Positions 10,956-23,715 of a stretch of 54,181 nt of DNA are shown here, piece by piece. The notes under the pieces are model-generated. The model saw only the letters and a program-made list of their open reading frames with translations, was not told the DNA's origin and did no database searches. The DNA is from Chromera velia (taxonomy: Eukaryota; Sar; Chromeraceae), in contig JAHBMJ010000088.1 in NCBI GenBank assembly GCA_018398765.1, positions 1 to 54,181 of the forward strand. The letters are read 5' to 3'. Position numbers and translations under genes: made by a program. Position 1 is the stretch's first letter. Each line of letters opens with the position of its first letter.

Positions 10956-11585
10956 CTATTTGTTTGGGCTCTCCCCCCCTCTCCCTCCTGGCGTCCCTCC
11001 CTCATAGTTGAGGAGTGTCGACGCCAGGAGGTACTTCCGATTCCGCAGGTCTTCGTGGAGACCCCGGAGAGCCTGAAACACGAACGAGCACACCGCGCCA
11101 AACAAACGCCAAACGACCGCCACATGGTAGCAAAACTTGAACGCCACCACCGACAACAGTTCCCTCATTTCGGGTCTGCACACTCTCAGCCGAGTGGACA
11201 CCAACGCAGAGTCGGCGCACGTCACTCCTTCAATCACCCCCCTGATCAATGCCCTCCCGACCCACATCGATTCTGCACCCCGTGCAATCGCCCCCAAGGA
11301 CCATCCCGCAGAGTCCCCCACCGGTTGCAGATACCGCCCCACACCTGTCCACGTTCCCAAACGCACAAACCCGATCTCCGCCCAATGCCACAAGACCTCA
11401 GTCAAGGGAACCTCAGCAGAGTCGCACACGAGGGGAATGACGAGTACTTGGAACAGACAGGCAGCGCAGAAGGGAATCAGCAGCTGAACGAGAAGAAATC
11501 GCATCAACGGAGACACGAACTCTCGGTAAACCAGAGCGCGCAAATGAGGCGACAGGAGACCCGCAGCCGCATACTCTGTCAGCAG
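10956..11585 (-). CDS. DOA10: Ligase exon 15: C-terminus
   Basis: The last 209 codons and the stop. It begins LLTEYAAAGLLSPHLRALVYREF, in phase with exon 14 after an AATTGCAG acceptor. It has two or three further membrane segments (FLLVQLLIPFCAACLFQVLV, VVAFKFCYHVAVVWRLFGAV) and ends LHEDLRNRKYLLASTLLNYE plus a short Gly-rich tail. The KYL...L.NYE motif near the C-terminus is conserved in Doa10/MARCH6 (human KYLVGQRLVNYE) and is known to matter for ligase function. Confidence 0.9.
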   Translation of the reverse strand: MLTEYAAAGLLSPHLRALVYREFVSPLMRFLLVQLLIPFCAACLFQVLVIPLVCDSAEVPLTEVLWHWAEIGFVRLGTWTGVGRYLQPVGDSAGWSLGAIARGAESMWVGRALIRGVIEGVTCADSALVSTRLRVCRPEMRELLSVVAFKFCYHVAVVWRLFGAVCSFVFQALRGLHEDLRNRKYLLASTLLNYEGGTPGGRGGESPNK

Positions 11586-14500
11586 CTGCAATTAACAGCA
11601 GAAGACCAGAAAAGCATCATGTGTCTTAGTACTTACACGTGAAAAGCGGAGAGACGAATGTCAAAAAGACGGATTGCGGGTATCTGACGCATTCACAGGA
11701 AATACACGTTCAGCTCTGCGTATGCCCCTGAAAGTTTTCTTCTCAGTTTCGTGTCCCTTGACGGTGTCGTCAGTTTAGCCTTTGAACTTCTTTCTCGTCA
11801 ATGACCAGAAGTCTCGGAGACTCTAGTCCGAAATAAAAAGAGTCTTCTCATCATGCCACCGTCAGGGAACACATTCATTTAAAATTCACACTGCACGTAA
11901 AACCTGAGGTCACAGATGACAATTAAGCGAACACAAGTAAACCCCTCAGACCGATACCACCCCACACGCATCCATCCAACCCCCCACGCAGACTCGCTCG
12001 ATCGACTTCCCTCCCTCCCTCCCATCCACAAATGAATGAATGAATGAATGAAGCCACTTGCGTGCCCCAAAGCTGCAAGCCTGTCAGATGCACTCACTAG
12101 CTCATTCTACTGTCCTTGCTCGTATCTTCCTATCTGACCCATATGCAAAACAAAAGAAACACATACAGCTAGGGAAAGGACACGCAAAGAAACCAACTGA
12201 CTCACCTCGTCGATGTGGTGCCGACTCTGCGCCGCCGCAGCCCCAGGCAAAACGCCCAGCTGGAGGAGTCTGAACAGGATTTTCAGGCAAACCAGTCCCG
12301 TGCCCCAGTGGTGCACTGCAGGGATCCCGAAGCCCAACTGGCCCCACACGGGGATGGTCCCAGCGCCGGGACCCTCGTCTGCTGCCCCCACCACACTTGC
12401 CGGGGCCCCTTCTCCCTGTGAGTACCCGAGTGCATACGCCACTACACGTGCGGCGGCGCCTATCGAGAGGCTTGAGGGAAGGTTGGGTGTGTGTCTGAAG
12501 GGTTGGATGAAAACCCCCGTGACCAGGCACCCAAACAGAATCGGAAGACAAACGGCACACACAATTGTTAAAGGAAGCAAGTAGATCACCTGAAGCGCGA
12601 GATGCGCGCCGATACACACGCGTTCCCAAAAAACGCGCCACCGCCAGCGCAACCACTGCGCAGCCTCTCCCCCTCCCCTCCCCCCCTCTCCATTGCGCCC
12701 CGCCGCCCTCTGTCGCGCCGCCTCCCTATTCCTTCTGCCAATCAACTCGGCAACCCACAGAACTCCCGCACATGCCGTCAAACCGACAGACAGCGGAATA
12801 AAATCATGCGCAGATTCTTCACTGTCTCCCGACTGACTGGCCAAAAGACGTCCCAAGATATCCATCCTAGAAGACCCCTTCAATGGCTCCTTCTGAAGAC
12901 CAAGCAACCTGTAAACCAATCCCCTCACCACCACGCGACCCACGGCCAGGGGAAGCCCAAGCACTACTGCATTCGCAGCTACGGCCCCTGCAAACGCCAT
13001 CACCACGAACACCAACACCCTACCGTACACGTCCCAAAATTCGGGAACAAAACTCCAAGACGGAACCTGACAGGACCTGCTTTCTCTTTCTCCCTCCGCC
13101 CGCTGATCATGCGAAGAGGACGCAGAAGAGAAGGACGACTCGGGAGAAAGGGGCGATGAATCTCCACATCTTTCCCCAGATCCCGGCTGCAAGAGGGAGA
13201 CAGTCTCACAGTCCTCAAGTTGCTCTCTTCCTCGATCAGCCTGCTTAGGAGCTCTCCCTCTTGTCTCTCTGCGGTCCCTTTCGGAATGTGACGCAGACGC
13301 AGAAGCAGAGGAAGAAGACACAGAAAGACACCGATCTACGTCTCCCCGCAAGTCCAATCTCATCTTTTCCCTCCCACCCTCTTCTGTCGATAACGCGGGG
13401 GGGTGCAAAGGAACACTCGGCATGTCGGCAGGAAGGGGAAGGCTCTTGGCTGGCGGCCTCTCTGCGGACAGAGGCGCCTCAGGCGGTGACAAGGCACTGA
13501 GAGGAAAGGGCGGCACCCTCCCAGCAGCCTCAGCCTGAGCCTGTGCAGGAGGAGGCTGTTGGTGTTCATGAAGAAAAATCGGGGGTCGCCTGGGAGTGAT
13601 CAGAGCTTCCATTCTCGTCTGCAGACCCGTCTGGGGGGGGTCTGAGGAGGAACTGGAAGACGACAGGCCCACATCTGCTAGTCCAATGGACGCAAGACGA
13701 GATGACAAGGTCGCAAATCGGGAAGACAGCACACGGGGAGGGGTGGGGGTTTGTGTTTGGTTGGGGTTGTTCAGAGAAGAAGCGTTGAGAAGGCTCGGAT
13801 GATGAGGGTGTGAGTGCAGGTCTGCAGTAGCTCTTGCAGCGGAAAGGTGCTGTTGCTGTGGGGTTGTTCGTCCTGGGGTGTTTCGTGAGCTTTGACTCTG
13901 CTGTTGTGATTGTCGGATCATGGGTTGCTGATTCTGTTTGTGCATCGGTCGGGAAGGGGCTGAAGAGGAAGAGGAAGACGACGAGCTGGAACTTGAAGAC
14001 GATGAAGAGGAGGAGGAAGAGGAAGAGGGAGGATCTTCAAAAGAGGCTTCCCCTCTTTCCCTCTCTCTTTCCGTGCTTGGAGGGGGGGTCCTCGGACTTC
14101 TTTCGTCTCCTCTCTCAGTATCTTTCTCCTCCTCTTCGTCCTCTTCTCCTTCTGCCTGGTTCGGGGGGGCGGCCATGCTGTCGCTCGGCCCCCCATCTGC
14201 TGCTGTTGAGTGATGCCCCTCTCCCCCCTCCTCCTGCCGCCCCCCCTTTTTCTGCTGCTGTCCTTCAGAACTCTCCCCCCGATTTTCGTTCTCAACACCA
14301 TCAGTGTGATCGGTCCGGCTCACTGCAGTTGCAGTCTGAGTCGGTCTGCTTCCGTTCGTTTCTTCCTGGTTGTTCTGTGCTGTGTTGCTGTTGCCACCAT
14401 AACCGTTGCTGTTGTTGCCGCTGCTCCGCCCTCTGAGGAGCGCCTTCAGGCCCAGCAACATCAAGACACCCCGCATGGCATTCATCAGCAACCTGCATGC

Positions 14501-17157
14501 ATGCGCGTAAAGGACATGCAGACGGACAGGCGATTGTGACTTCCATTGTCTTCTCTTTCCTCTCTTTCTCTTGTCCTGTGTGTGAGACTGGCAGGTCTAT
14601 GGGCAGGTAGGCAGGCAGGCAGTCACATGAGGAATGGTGGGCGGGCATGCAGAAAGAACCAGGGGAAGGCGGAGGGAGAAAGAACATTCATTCCTTTTGA
14701 AGAAAAAGGGAGCGTCTCAGTCTCTGTCAAAGCTTTACCTAACACAGACACAGGCAGAACGAGAAAGCAAACCACAAACAAACCTGGCTGCTACTTAACG
14801 TGCTGAGCAAGCTTCAATGATGACTGACAGACTCACTGACTGACATTGCCGTGTATTTAGAAGCCCTCATCGATCTCAGCAGAGCCGGCAGGAGGATGTG
14901 CACGGAGAAGAACTCGAGAGGAAACGAGATTTGAGACTCAAACGCCGCCACACCTCCACCCCCTCCAGGGGATGCCCTTCCCCCTCCCCCTCCCGACAGG
15001 TATCTGCTCTTCCCCTTGCTGCCGTTTTTGGTCTGCTGACTTTGCTGCTGCTGCTGCTGCTGGTGGTGAGAATTCCCATGTCGTCTGCCATTGCTGCTGC
15101 TCCCCTGCTTGCTCTCAGACTGCTTGCCTCCTCCTTCGTCTTTCGTGTTCCCACTGTTCCCACCAGAGGAACCTTCGAATCCTGCGGTGGCGCCGGATTT
15201 CTTCTTGCCAGCAGGAAAGGGAGCCTGCTGCTGTTCATCTCCCTTCCCTTTAGGACCTTCAGGCTGCTCTCCTGCCGTCTCCCCAGCAGCTACCCTCGAC
15301 CCGACAGCCTTGCAGACCCCCGACAGGAGGACTACCTGGGGCTTTAGGGGATCTGGGCACACATCCCCCCTCTGGCTCCTTTCGATGGTGTTGGAGCTGG
15401 AGAGAGAGAGGGCCCACAGGGGAAGGGGGACAGGGGAAAAGGACGGATCCGAACTAGCAATGAGGGCAGAAGGGGCGTACACAGACGGGGACAATCCTAG
15501 GGAGGAAGCAAGCTTCCGAGTCCCCTCCGCAATCGCGGCAGCCGACGAGGCCGCAACCGCCTCTTGCACAAAAGTTGCCCCCCCCCGAGCAGACGACTGA
15601 GCGACTGTTGCTGCGACTGAAGCAGAAGCCGGCGAGGCCGCTCTCCCTGCCGTAACGAATATTCGGATCGGCAAAAGGGACGGGAAGAGGGTGCGGAGTA
15701 GGAGTGGGGGGAAGTAGAAGACCAAACAGATGGAGATCGTGTGGATCAGCAGAAGGTGCAGGAGTATCTGCATGATCCGATGCGCGCACAGAACAGAATT
15801 CAAGAGAGGAGGGGCTGAAGTGAAACAAAAAAGAGAAAGAAGATGAAGAAACGACACATCGTATGCATGCATGTATGCAAAGGATGAAAGGGCAAATCTG
15901 CGAGCAAAGTTACAGACAGGGAGAGCGGAACAACAAGAAAGCACTCATCTGAAGAATTTATGCCAAGAGAAGGAAAACAACCGGAAAGCAGACTGCATGA
16001 GGTGGAGAACCCCGAAAGAAAAATCAACACGGAAGAAAAGAATCCATAAAGGGAGTCGAAAGCAGCAACTGCGGAGACCAGCAACGAGAGAAAGCACGGG
16101 GAGAGGGCTGGCAAGCCGACGAGAGGGTATGACTTTCCAACGGAGCGATCTGTATCTCCCTGCGTCCCTGATTCCCTTCCACGAATGAATTCTCTCCTCT
16201 CCTTTTTGTTTGCAAACAAGCGGATCAATCTATCACACCAACCAACCAATGACCCAACCGACCCACCCTCATGAGAAGCTGCACAGAGGTTTCTCCAGCA
16301 AATAGAGGGGGCACTGCGGCCTCTCCGTCTCCCTCGTCGAAGAACCTATCTTCCCCCCCACCTTCTCCCCCTCCGACCAGTCCTTCCTCCCCAGCTCGCT
16401 CCTCGTCTCCTCGTTCCAACCCCCCCTGCGCTACTCCCTGCTGCAAGCGCTCCTCTTCCTCCTCCCTGTCGTCCTCGTCTTCATCCTCCCCCTCCCCCCC
16501 TGCCCCCGGAATGGGAGCAGAGGAAAATAGAAATCGGTGCACAAACATCGTCTGCAGCCAAAAGGGGCCCCTCCTCGTTGCCGCCCTCGCCTCAGCAGAC
16601 AGCACCGACACAAGACAACTCTCGATGAACGTCACGATGCACAGGTAAGAGTACCCGAGGCACATCTGCATGCATTCGCAACCCATATGTATGTACTCTG
16701 TATTGTAGGCAGGCTGTATGTATGTATGTATGTATGTATGTATGTCATTTATTTCGCTGCCGCATTTGAAGAGACGAAGAGCCTATCCAGCAATCTGCCT
16801 CTTTCAATCTGCCCACTTCAGCAGGAAAATGAAAAAAAGAAATAAATAATACCACACACGGAAGAAGGAAGACAGAAAGTCCAGAAAGAAAGCACCCTGC
16901 ACGGACCCTGAGCAGCAAGCCGAAGATGGTGTTGTTGTCCAGAAGAGACGCACGGAGCGACTGAGGGATCCCGAAGGCAACCTCACAGGCACACCAGCAG
17001 ATCAAGTTCCCCAAATAAAGAGGAAGCCCTGCATGCATATATGCATGTATTTGCAAGTGTTTATTTAAATGCATGCAAGTGTGAACATTCAGAAGTTGCA
17101 ACATTCAGAGAAGGAAGGGGAGGCGGGCTCTTCAACTTCACATTCACAGATTGGCGC

Positions 17158-17194
<37 letters not shown>

Positions 17195-17198
17195 AACG

Positions 17199-17246
<48 letters not shown>

Positions 17247-17266
17247 AACGCACACACACACAATAA

Positions 17267-17302
<36 letters not shown>

Positions 17303-18043
17303 AACGCACACACATGCCCCTCCCCCAACCCCCCATGCATCCATCCACCCACCGATGGAGACTGCTGCAGTGATGAGGGCGTTCTTCAGTTCCGCCAGGA
17401 GGACGCTCACGAGTGCTGTGGCCTCGTTGAGAAGGAAGAAGACCAGCTGCAGGTATCCATGTAGAAGAGAGACAGTGAAGAGAAGAGAAACGTGTAGCAG
17501 GTCTCGGCACAGGATCAATCAACAAGCGCCATGAACAACACTGCTCTTTTCCCAGGACAGGCAGACGACGGAACTGGTGTGAGACAGCACAACAAAAGAA
17601 CCGAGCAGTGTCTCAAGAAGCGACAGAAACAGGATGCATCCATACAGCGCTGACGCCACACACGTGGAAGGAAGGAGGGAACGTTCACATCTTGCACGGA
17701 CGTCAGTCAACAAACCTCTCCCCCACTCTCGAACGAAAGAAACAAACAAGCAAAGAAAGAAATAAAAAGGCCATGCAGAATTGCGGCCAACTCACCAGAA
17801 TGCCGACATTCAGTGGCTGCCACTGGGCCGCGGGGGTGTAGAAGAGCAGGGAAGCCGCTATCAGCACAGCAACGGCCGCAGCAGTGGCGGAGGCGAACAG
17901 CATCAACCACCTGCACACACCCTCCCTCGTGCATGGATAGAGACGCAAACAAGTTGAACAAGACGCACACAGGAAGAGAGACAAAGTGTACGGAGAAGGG
18001 TGCAACAAGCACGGGAAAGAAGGTGTATCAACTCTTTCATCAA

Positions 18044-18080
<37 letters not shown>

Positions 18081-21000
18081 GGGAGGGGACAGGCGCAACC
18101 TAATTCGAGAATCACTACGGCTATCCATTTTCGTCCACAAAAAGAACTCTTTACAAAAGACCCTCTCGTCCGTCTTGAAAAATCAAACCATCGCCCGACC
18201 CTCCACTGCCAAAACAAAACAAAACAAAACACAAAAGAATCATCACATCCACGCCAAAAAGAACATAAGGAAAGAACGTCGACCATGCAATCCACTTCTC
18301 TCCCCCCAACCAACCAACCGACCCGATCGCGACCAGCACGGCATCTGTCCCTCCCACCTCCCCGGCCGGGGGCGCGTGCACGGACACGATCACGGACCCG
18401 TCCTGCTTCAGGGCAACAGAGTATCCGAGAGTGAACCCCACACCCTTTGCAGCTACAGACCCTATCTGCAACAGCGTCGCTGTGGAGGCCGAGCGACCCC
18501 GAAAGCCTGTGTTCGCATCCCGTTCCCTTTCCTTCTCTCTTTCTCTCTTCTGCTCAGTCGACTCCTCACCCCCTGCCGTTCCCTCTCCTGTCTCTCCCCC
18601 TGTCGTCGCTTCAGTCGACGAAGCAGAAGGGGAGGAAGAAACGGATCCTGATGATGTCTCCTTCTCCCTCCTTGGATCTGCTTCCCCCTCGTCTCCTTCA
18701 AGGGGCGAAGAAGAACGAGAGCGGCCCGATGGAAGCACAGCCTCACACTGCTGAAGGGACTGCTGGGGGGGGAGCTCGGAGGGCCCCTCAGACACTGGGC
18801 AGAGAGACGGAAAAGAGGCAGGGCAGAGATCACCTCTCTCGGGGGGCTCCTCTCTTACCTCACTGCTGCTGCTGCTGCTGCTGCAGAACTTCTCCCCCTC
18901 TTCCATGGCGCTCAATTCCTTCCCCTTGAGGAGAGAGAGCGCATTCCCCCCTTCCGATTCACTCTCCTCGCTCAGGTGGCCTCTGGTCCTCTCATCCCAT
19001 TCAACAACAACGTCATCGGGAGAGACGGAAGCCGCTTCTTCTTTCTGGCTCTGCTGACTGAAAGAGGGGACAACAAACCGTCGTCTTTCGTCCTCCAGTC
19101 TGCGTGCCTGTTTGACAATCTTCTGGTGGAACAGGCTTCTAATGTCATCTAGTTGGACTACCACCTGGTGGGAGTGGCGTCTGTGCACTGCCCTCTTGAA
19201 GGCTGACTGCCGTCTCTGAAGGGAGGACACTGACGGAACATTCTTCTTACGACTTCTTCTTGCGCTCTTTTCTGCTGCCCCCTTTTCGACCGTCTCTGTG
19301 CCAGTCTGCCCAGACTTCTGCGGGCCGGCAATCATCCTCCAACCTCCTGCCAAAATCGAAGTCAGCGAAGGAAAATTCAAAAGACGAAGCCACGAAGGTC
19401 GAACAGACTTCATCCAAAACAACTTTCCTCTTCTGTATTCTTTTGCAATGGTTGCACGGACGTGATCTGACAGAAGCCCATGAAGGGAATAGCGCGGAGG
19501 CAGCTCACGGAGACGAGACAACAACTCGGCAAAGGTCAAAACCTCCACCTCTAAGTCGGTGTCGTTCTCTCCCTCCTCATCTTCCATTTCTTCATCATTA
19601 AAAGAATCCAAACTTTCTTTCTCTCCTTCCTTTGCAAGGTGGGAACTGTCTGTAGAATTAGGAGAAGAAAGCTCTTCCCCTTCTATTTCGTTGGGGGACC
19701 CCAGGGATTCATCCCCCCGCTTCCCCCTTTCTGTTCCAAGAAACCCCTTCTCTCTCTTGCCAGGCTCCCCCTCCTCATCCCCATGCACCCCCTTCTCATC
19801 GGATCCTGGGGGCCCCGTCGGAGACTCCGAATGCGTGCGCTCTCTGTTGCGCATCTCTTCGACACTCAGGGGAGGGCACATCAGAGAGTACAGCGCAGGA
19901 GGACGTGCGCACTTCGGGGGTGGAGCTGTGTGTCTAAAATCAGATGGGTAGGTAGGAGCTGGAGTTTCCTGCACCTCCACGTACCCAGACTGCAAAGAAA
20001 AGACTCCACACCAGACGATAGACACACCAGCAGACGCCCCCCCACCGGTCTCCCTGGAAGAAGAAGAAGAGGAGGAGGAGGGACCCCATGCAGGGTGGTG
20101 GGAATCGGGTAGAGAGACGGGGGGGGTGTCACCCCCCCCCCTGGAAGAAGAAGAAGAAGAAAGGGGAGCTTTGGATGACAATGCCGCCGCTGCAGTGGGA
20201 AGGCCCGGAGTACGAGGAGCCCCTCCGTTTGTCTCGAAAGCTCTGCCTCGCTGCTGCGTCTCTCCATTCTCCTCTTCCTCCTCTTCCTCACCCTTCCTGC
20301 TGCCCTCCGGCGTTTCAACAACGCCACCCACGGGGGAAGAGAAGGCAGAAACTGAAGAGGAAGAGGACATCACACCAGAACCCCCCCCTCCACTCACCTC
20401 TCCCCTCCCGCTCCCACTGCCCCCCGTCCATCTCTCAGGGAAGGAGACGACCTCCAAAGGGTGGACGTACAGAGGATGGAAGAGGCCCTGTACTGCCCTC
20501 AGTGCGGCAGGAAGGAAAATGAGAAAGGGAGGCCGCACAAAGGCCATGAAAGTGGAAAAGAAAGCGGCGGATGCCTTGACTGAAGGAATAGGAGGGAGCT
20601 GGGAGAGCAAACCCCAGATCCGATTCTGCTTCTCAGAAAACGCAAACGAAAAGAAAGAAGAAGAAGAGGAAGAAGAAGAAGCGTCCCCCTCCTCTTGTAT
20701 TGGGACATCCCTCACTTTCCTTTCTTCATCCCTTTGATCGCGTGCCTCTCCCCTCTCTCCCCATGCTTCCCATTCCTCATCATCTGCTCTCATCCTCCTC
20801 CCCCCCTCTCTTCCCTCTCCATTCCCTCGCGACGTCTCATTCGACCCCGACCGGGGGGCAAAACTTCCAAAAACAGAATCAGCAGAATCAGAGGATGAAG
20901 GCTTTCCTCCACGATTTGACGACGAAGAATCCAGCAACAAACCGTCAGCAAGAGACTCACTCTCACTGTCTGAAAACGAGCTGAACGGTGATGAAGTCTC

Positions 21001-23125
21001 TAAACTCTCTGTGTCCCCAAATCCGTTGAGGGGAAACAAAAACGTCTGTTCTTCCTCGTCTACGGGACACATGTCAACTGGGGAGACGAATTCCTCCCGA
21101 GAGGTAAACTTAGCCTGGGGAGACACAGAAAAGCCTCCCCCCACGCCATCACCAGCCTCCCCCCTGACGGCGGGCTCATTCCCCCCCTCATCTGAACGCT
21201 TCCGTTCCCGTTGTCGCTTTTGCCTTCTCTGTCTCTGCCGTCCACCCCGATCCCGATCCCCCCCCTGACGCAAGTGACGCACATGAACGCCCGGAGAAGT
21301 CCGGTTACCCCCTCTGAGCGATCGCACTTCTGCTTGTTGACCGCTTGCGGCGTCGCCATCAGCGGGAAAGCGACGGTCGGGTACCCGTCTCCACCGGGCG
21401 CCGCCGCGCTTCTCCTTCTCCGTATTCGACTGTACCTCGCCCTTCTGCAGCGAATCTTTGGAAGAGGCGGCAGAAGGGAGGCGCTGGAGGTCCTCGAGGT
21501 GCGTGTCGACAATAATGTCAAGGAACGCTTTGGGGCGCACGGGCGGGGTAGCGCCGCTACTGGCTCCGTCTTCTCCGGGAGCGCCGCCTCGTGCTGCTGA
21601 CGACCCACGCTCAAACGACGGTGCTTCCCGAGCAGAATCTCTCGAGGAGGAGAGGGAAAGGACACGATTCTGCAAGCAAGAAGAAGGAGAGAAAAAAGGA
21701 TCGACAGAAAGGCAGAAAGAAATTCATGCAACAAGCGTGCCCCTTGGGGGCTCCCTGCGTACTACGACGTGCATCTTGAACGCACCGCGCGTGTGGCTGG
21801 CTGCCTTTTTTCCCCTCGACATTCCGGTCCCCCCCCGTTGCTCTTCTCTAGCTCTCTTGTTGCTTTCTGAATTTATTCGATGCGTTCGCATTTGATCCCC
21901 TCCTCTTTTCTTGAATAGACACATACAGGGGAGTGCACGTAGCGACCGCATTTTTTTTTTTTTTCGTTTTCAAATTCACGGCAGGAATGCAAGCATGGGT
22001 AGGCATGCATGCTTGCAGTCAAACAGGCGTGAATGTGCAGGCAGTCAGATGCGTTTCAGTATTAATGCACATCCTCTAGCGGTATTCGGACGGACAGACG
22101 GACCTTCCTCATCTCTCCCAAGGGAATAAAATCCGCAGTGTCGGCCTCAGTCGCTGCCCACACAGTCATCTCAAGCAGGCGATGATGCTGGTGTCTCGGG
22201 GACCGCCGTCTCCCTATCCTCTTGGAGACGGACAGAGAATTCGCTTCAGACTGTCCCCCCTTTCCCCTCATCTCACTCACTCCCGCGTCCTCTTGCTCAA
22301 CCTCATGCCCTGTACTCTCGGCTCCCCACCCCTCAACAGGATCCCCCGTTCCTCCTCCTCCTTTCTCTCCTCCCCAAGAAGAAGAAATCAAAGAAGCCCA
22401 CCGAGACCAAAAACCTCCTTCCGAGTCCTCAAACTCATGCCATGATGCCCTTCTCAACTTCACCCGAGGTTCGTCCGTTTCTTCCTCCAGCTCTTCTTCT
22501 CCATCACCAACGTTGTTCCCCTTCCCCCCCTCTTCCTCCTCCTCACTCCCAGACAAGGACCAGCCGCCTCCTGAGGCATCCAGAAGATCCCCTCGCTGAC
22601 TGCTGAAGGGAAAGTCCATATCCATGTCCTCATCATCAGGAGAGACGTGCATAGAGGCACCCCACAGAGGAGATCTCGGGAGTTCTTCCAAGGTCAGGTG
22701 AAGGAGAGACGCCGCCCGGATCTCGGAGCTCTTCAAAAGAGCCTGCAGCCATCCAGCCATCCATGCATCCATCCATCCATCAATCAACAAGAGAGAGGAC
22801 GCGCGGACCGGCCATCACAAAGACATCAAAGGAAAGGAATATGCACACATGCACTTTGCACAAAGACATGGATAATCACACACACACCACACACACGCAT
22901 GCACAAGGGTCTTTGGAGGAGGCATGGGCTCTTGTCTGCAGGCCCCTCCCAGCCAGTCTCTCCCTCTCTCTATCTGCTTCCATTGGCATTCCTAAGCATT
23001 CCACGACCACACGGCGGGGGATGACTCCCTGAGTGAAGTGACTGGAATGTGTGGTGGCACACGCCAGACGCCACACGCCACAGACTACTCTGATCGACTT
23101 GCAGAGGCAACTGTGCATCTACTGA

Positions 23126-23162
<37 letters not shown>

Positions 23163-23662
23163 GAGAGAGAGAGAGGAACACAAGGTTTCCTCCCTCACAG
23201 GCTGATCGACTGACTGGTGTGATGGCTCGTTGAAGGACCGTCACGGCTCCCCACTGTCCAACAAAGAATGGCATCACCAAGAGCATCAACAGAGCAGCAA
23301 CGTTCGCGTACAGCAACATCAGCTGCAAAAAGAGAGGAGAGAAAGGGGGAAGAATGAAACAAGAAAAGGAAGAGAAGACGGGCAGAACGGAACCAAATGG
23401 AGTTTCGAGATTTCTTCAAACGAAAGGCACAATCTCCTTCTTCTTCCCCTTCGCACCCCCCTTTTCGGTCTCTTGTCTCGTCTTTGTGCACCTTCACGTC
23501 CCGTCTCTTCTCCCAGTCTCCTGCTCTCTCTCTGCGCGCGTAGTCTCTCTCTACCCTCCTCATCTCTCCACACACTCCTTATTTTGTAAGTCAGGTTGCT
23601 TGCATATATCGATAATTCAACAGAAAGAACAAAAACAGTTGCAAGCGGGCACGTCCGCAGGC

Positions 23663-23715
<53 letters not shown>

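Noticed and set aside
17144-17534. His/Thr and Cys/Val repeat proteins
   Set aside because: Translation of the (CA)n microsatellite inside a ligase intron.
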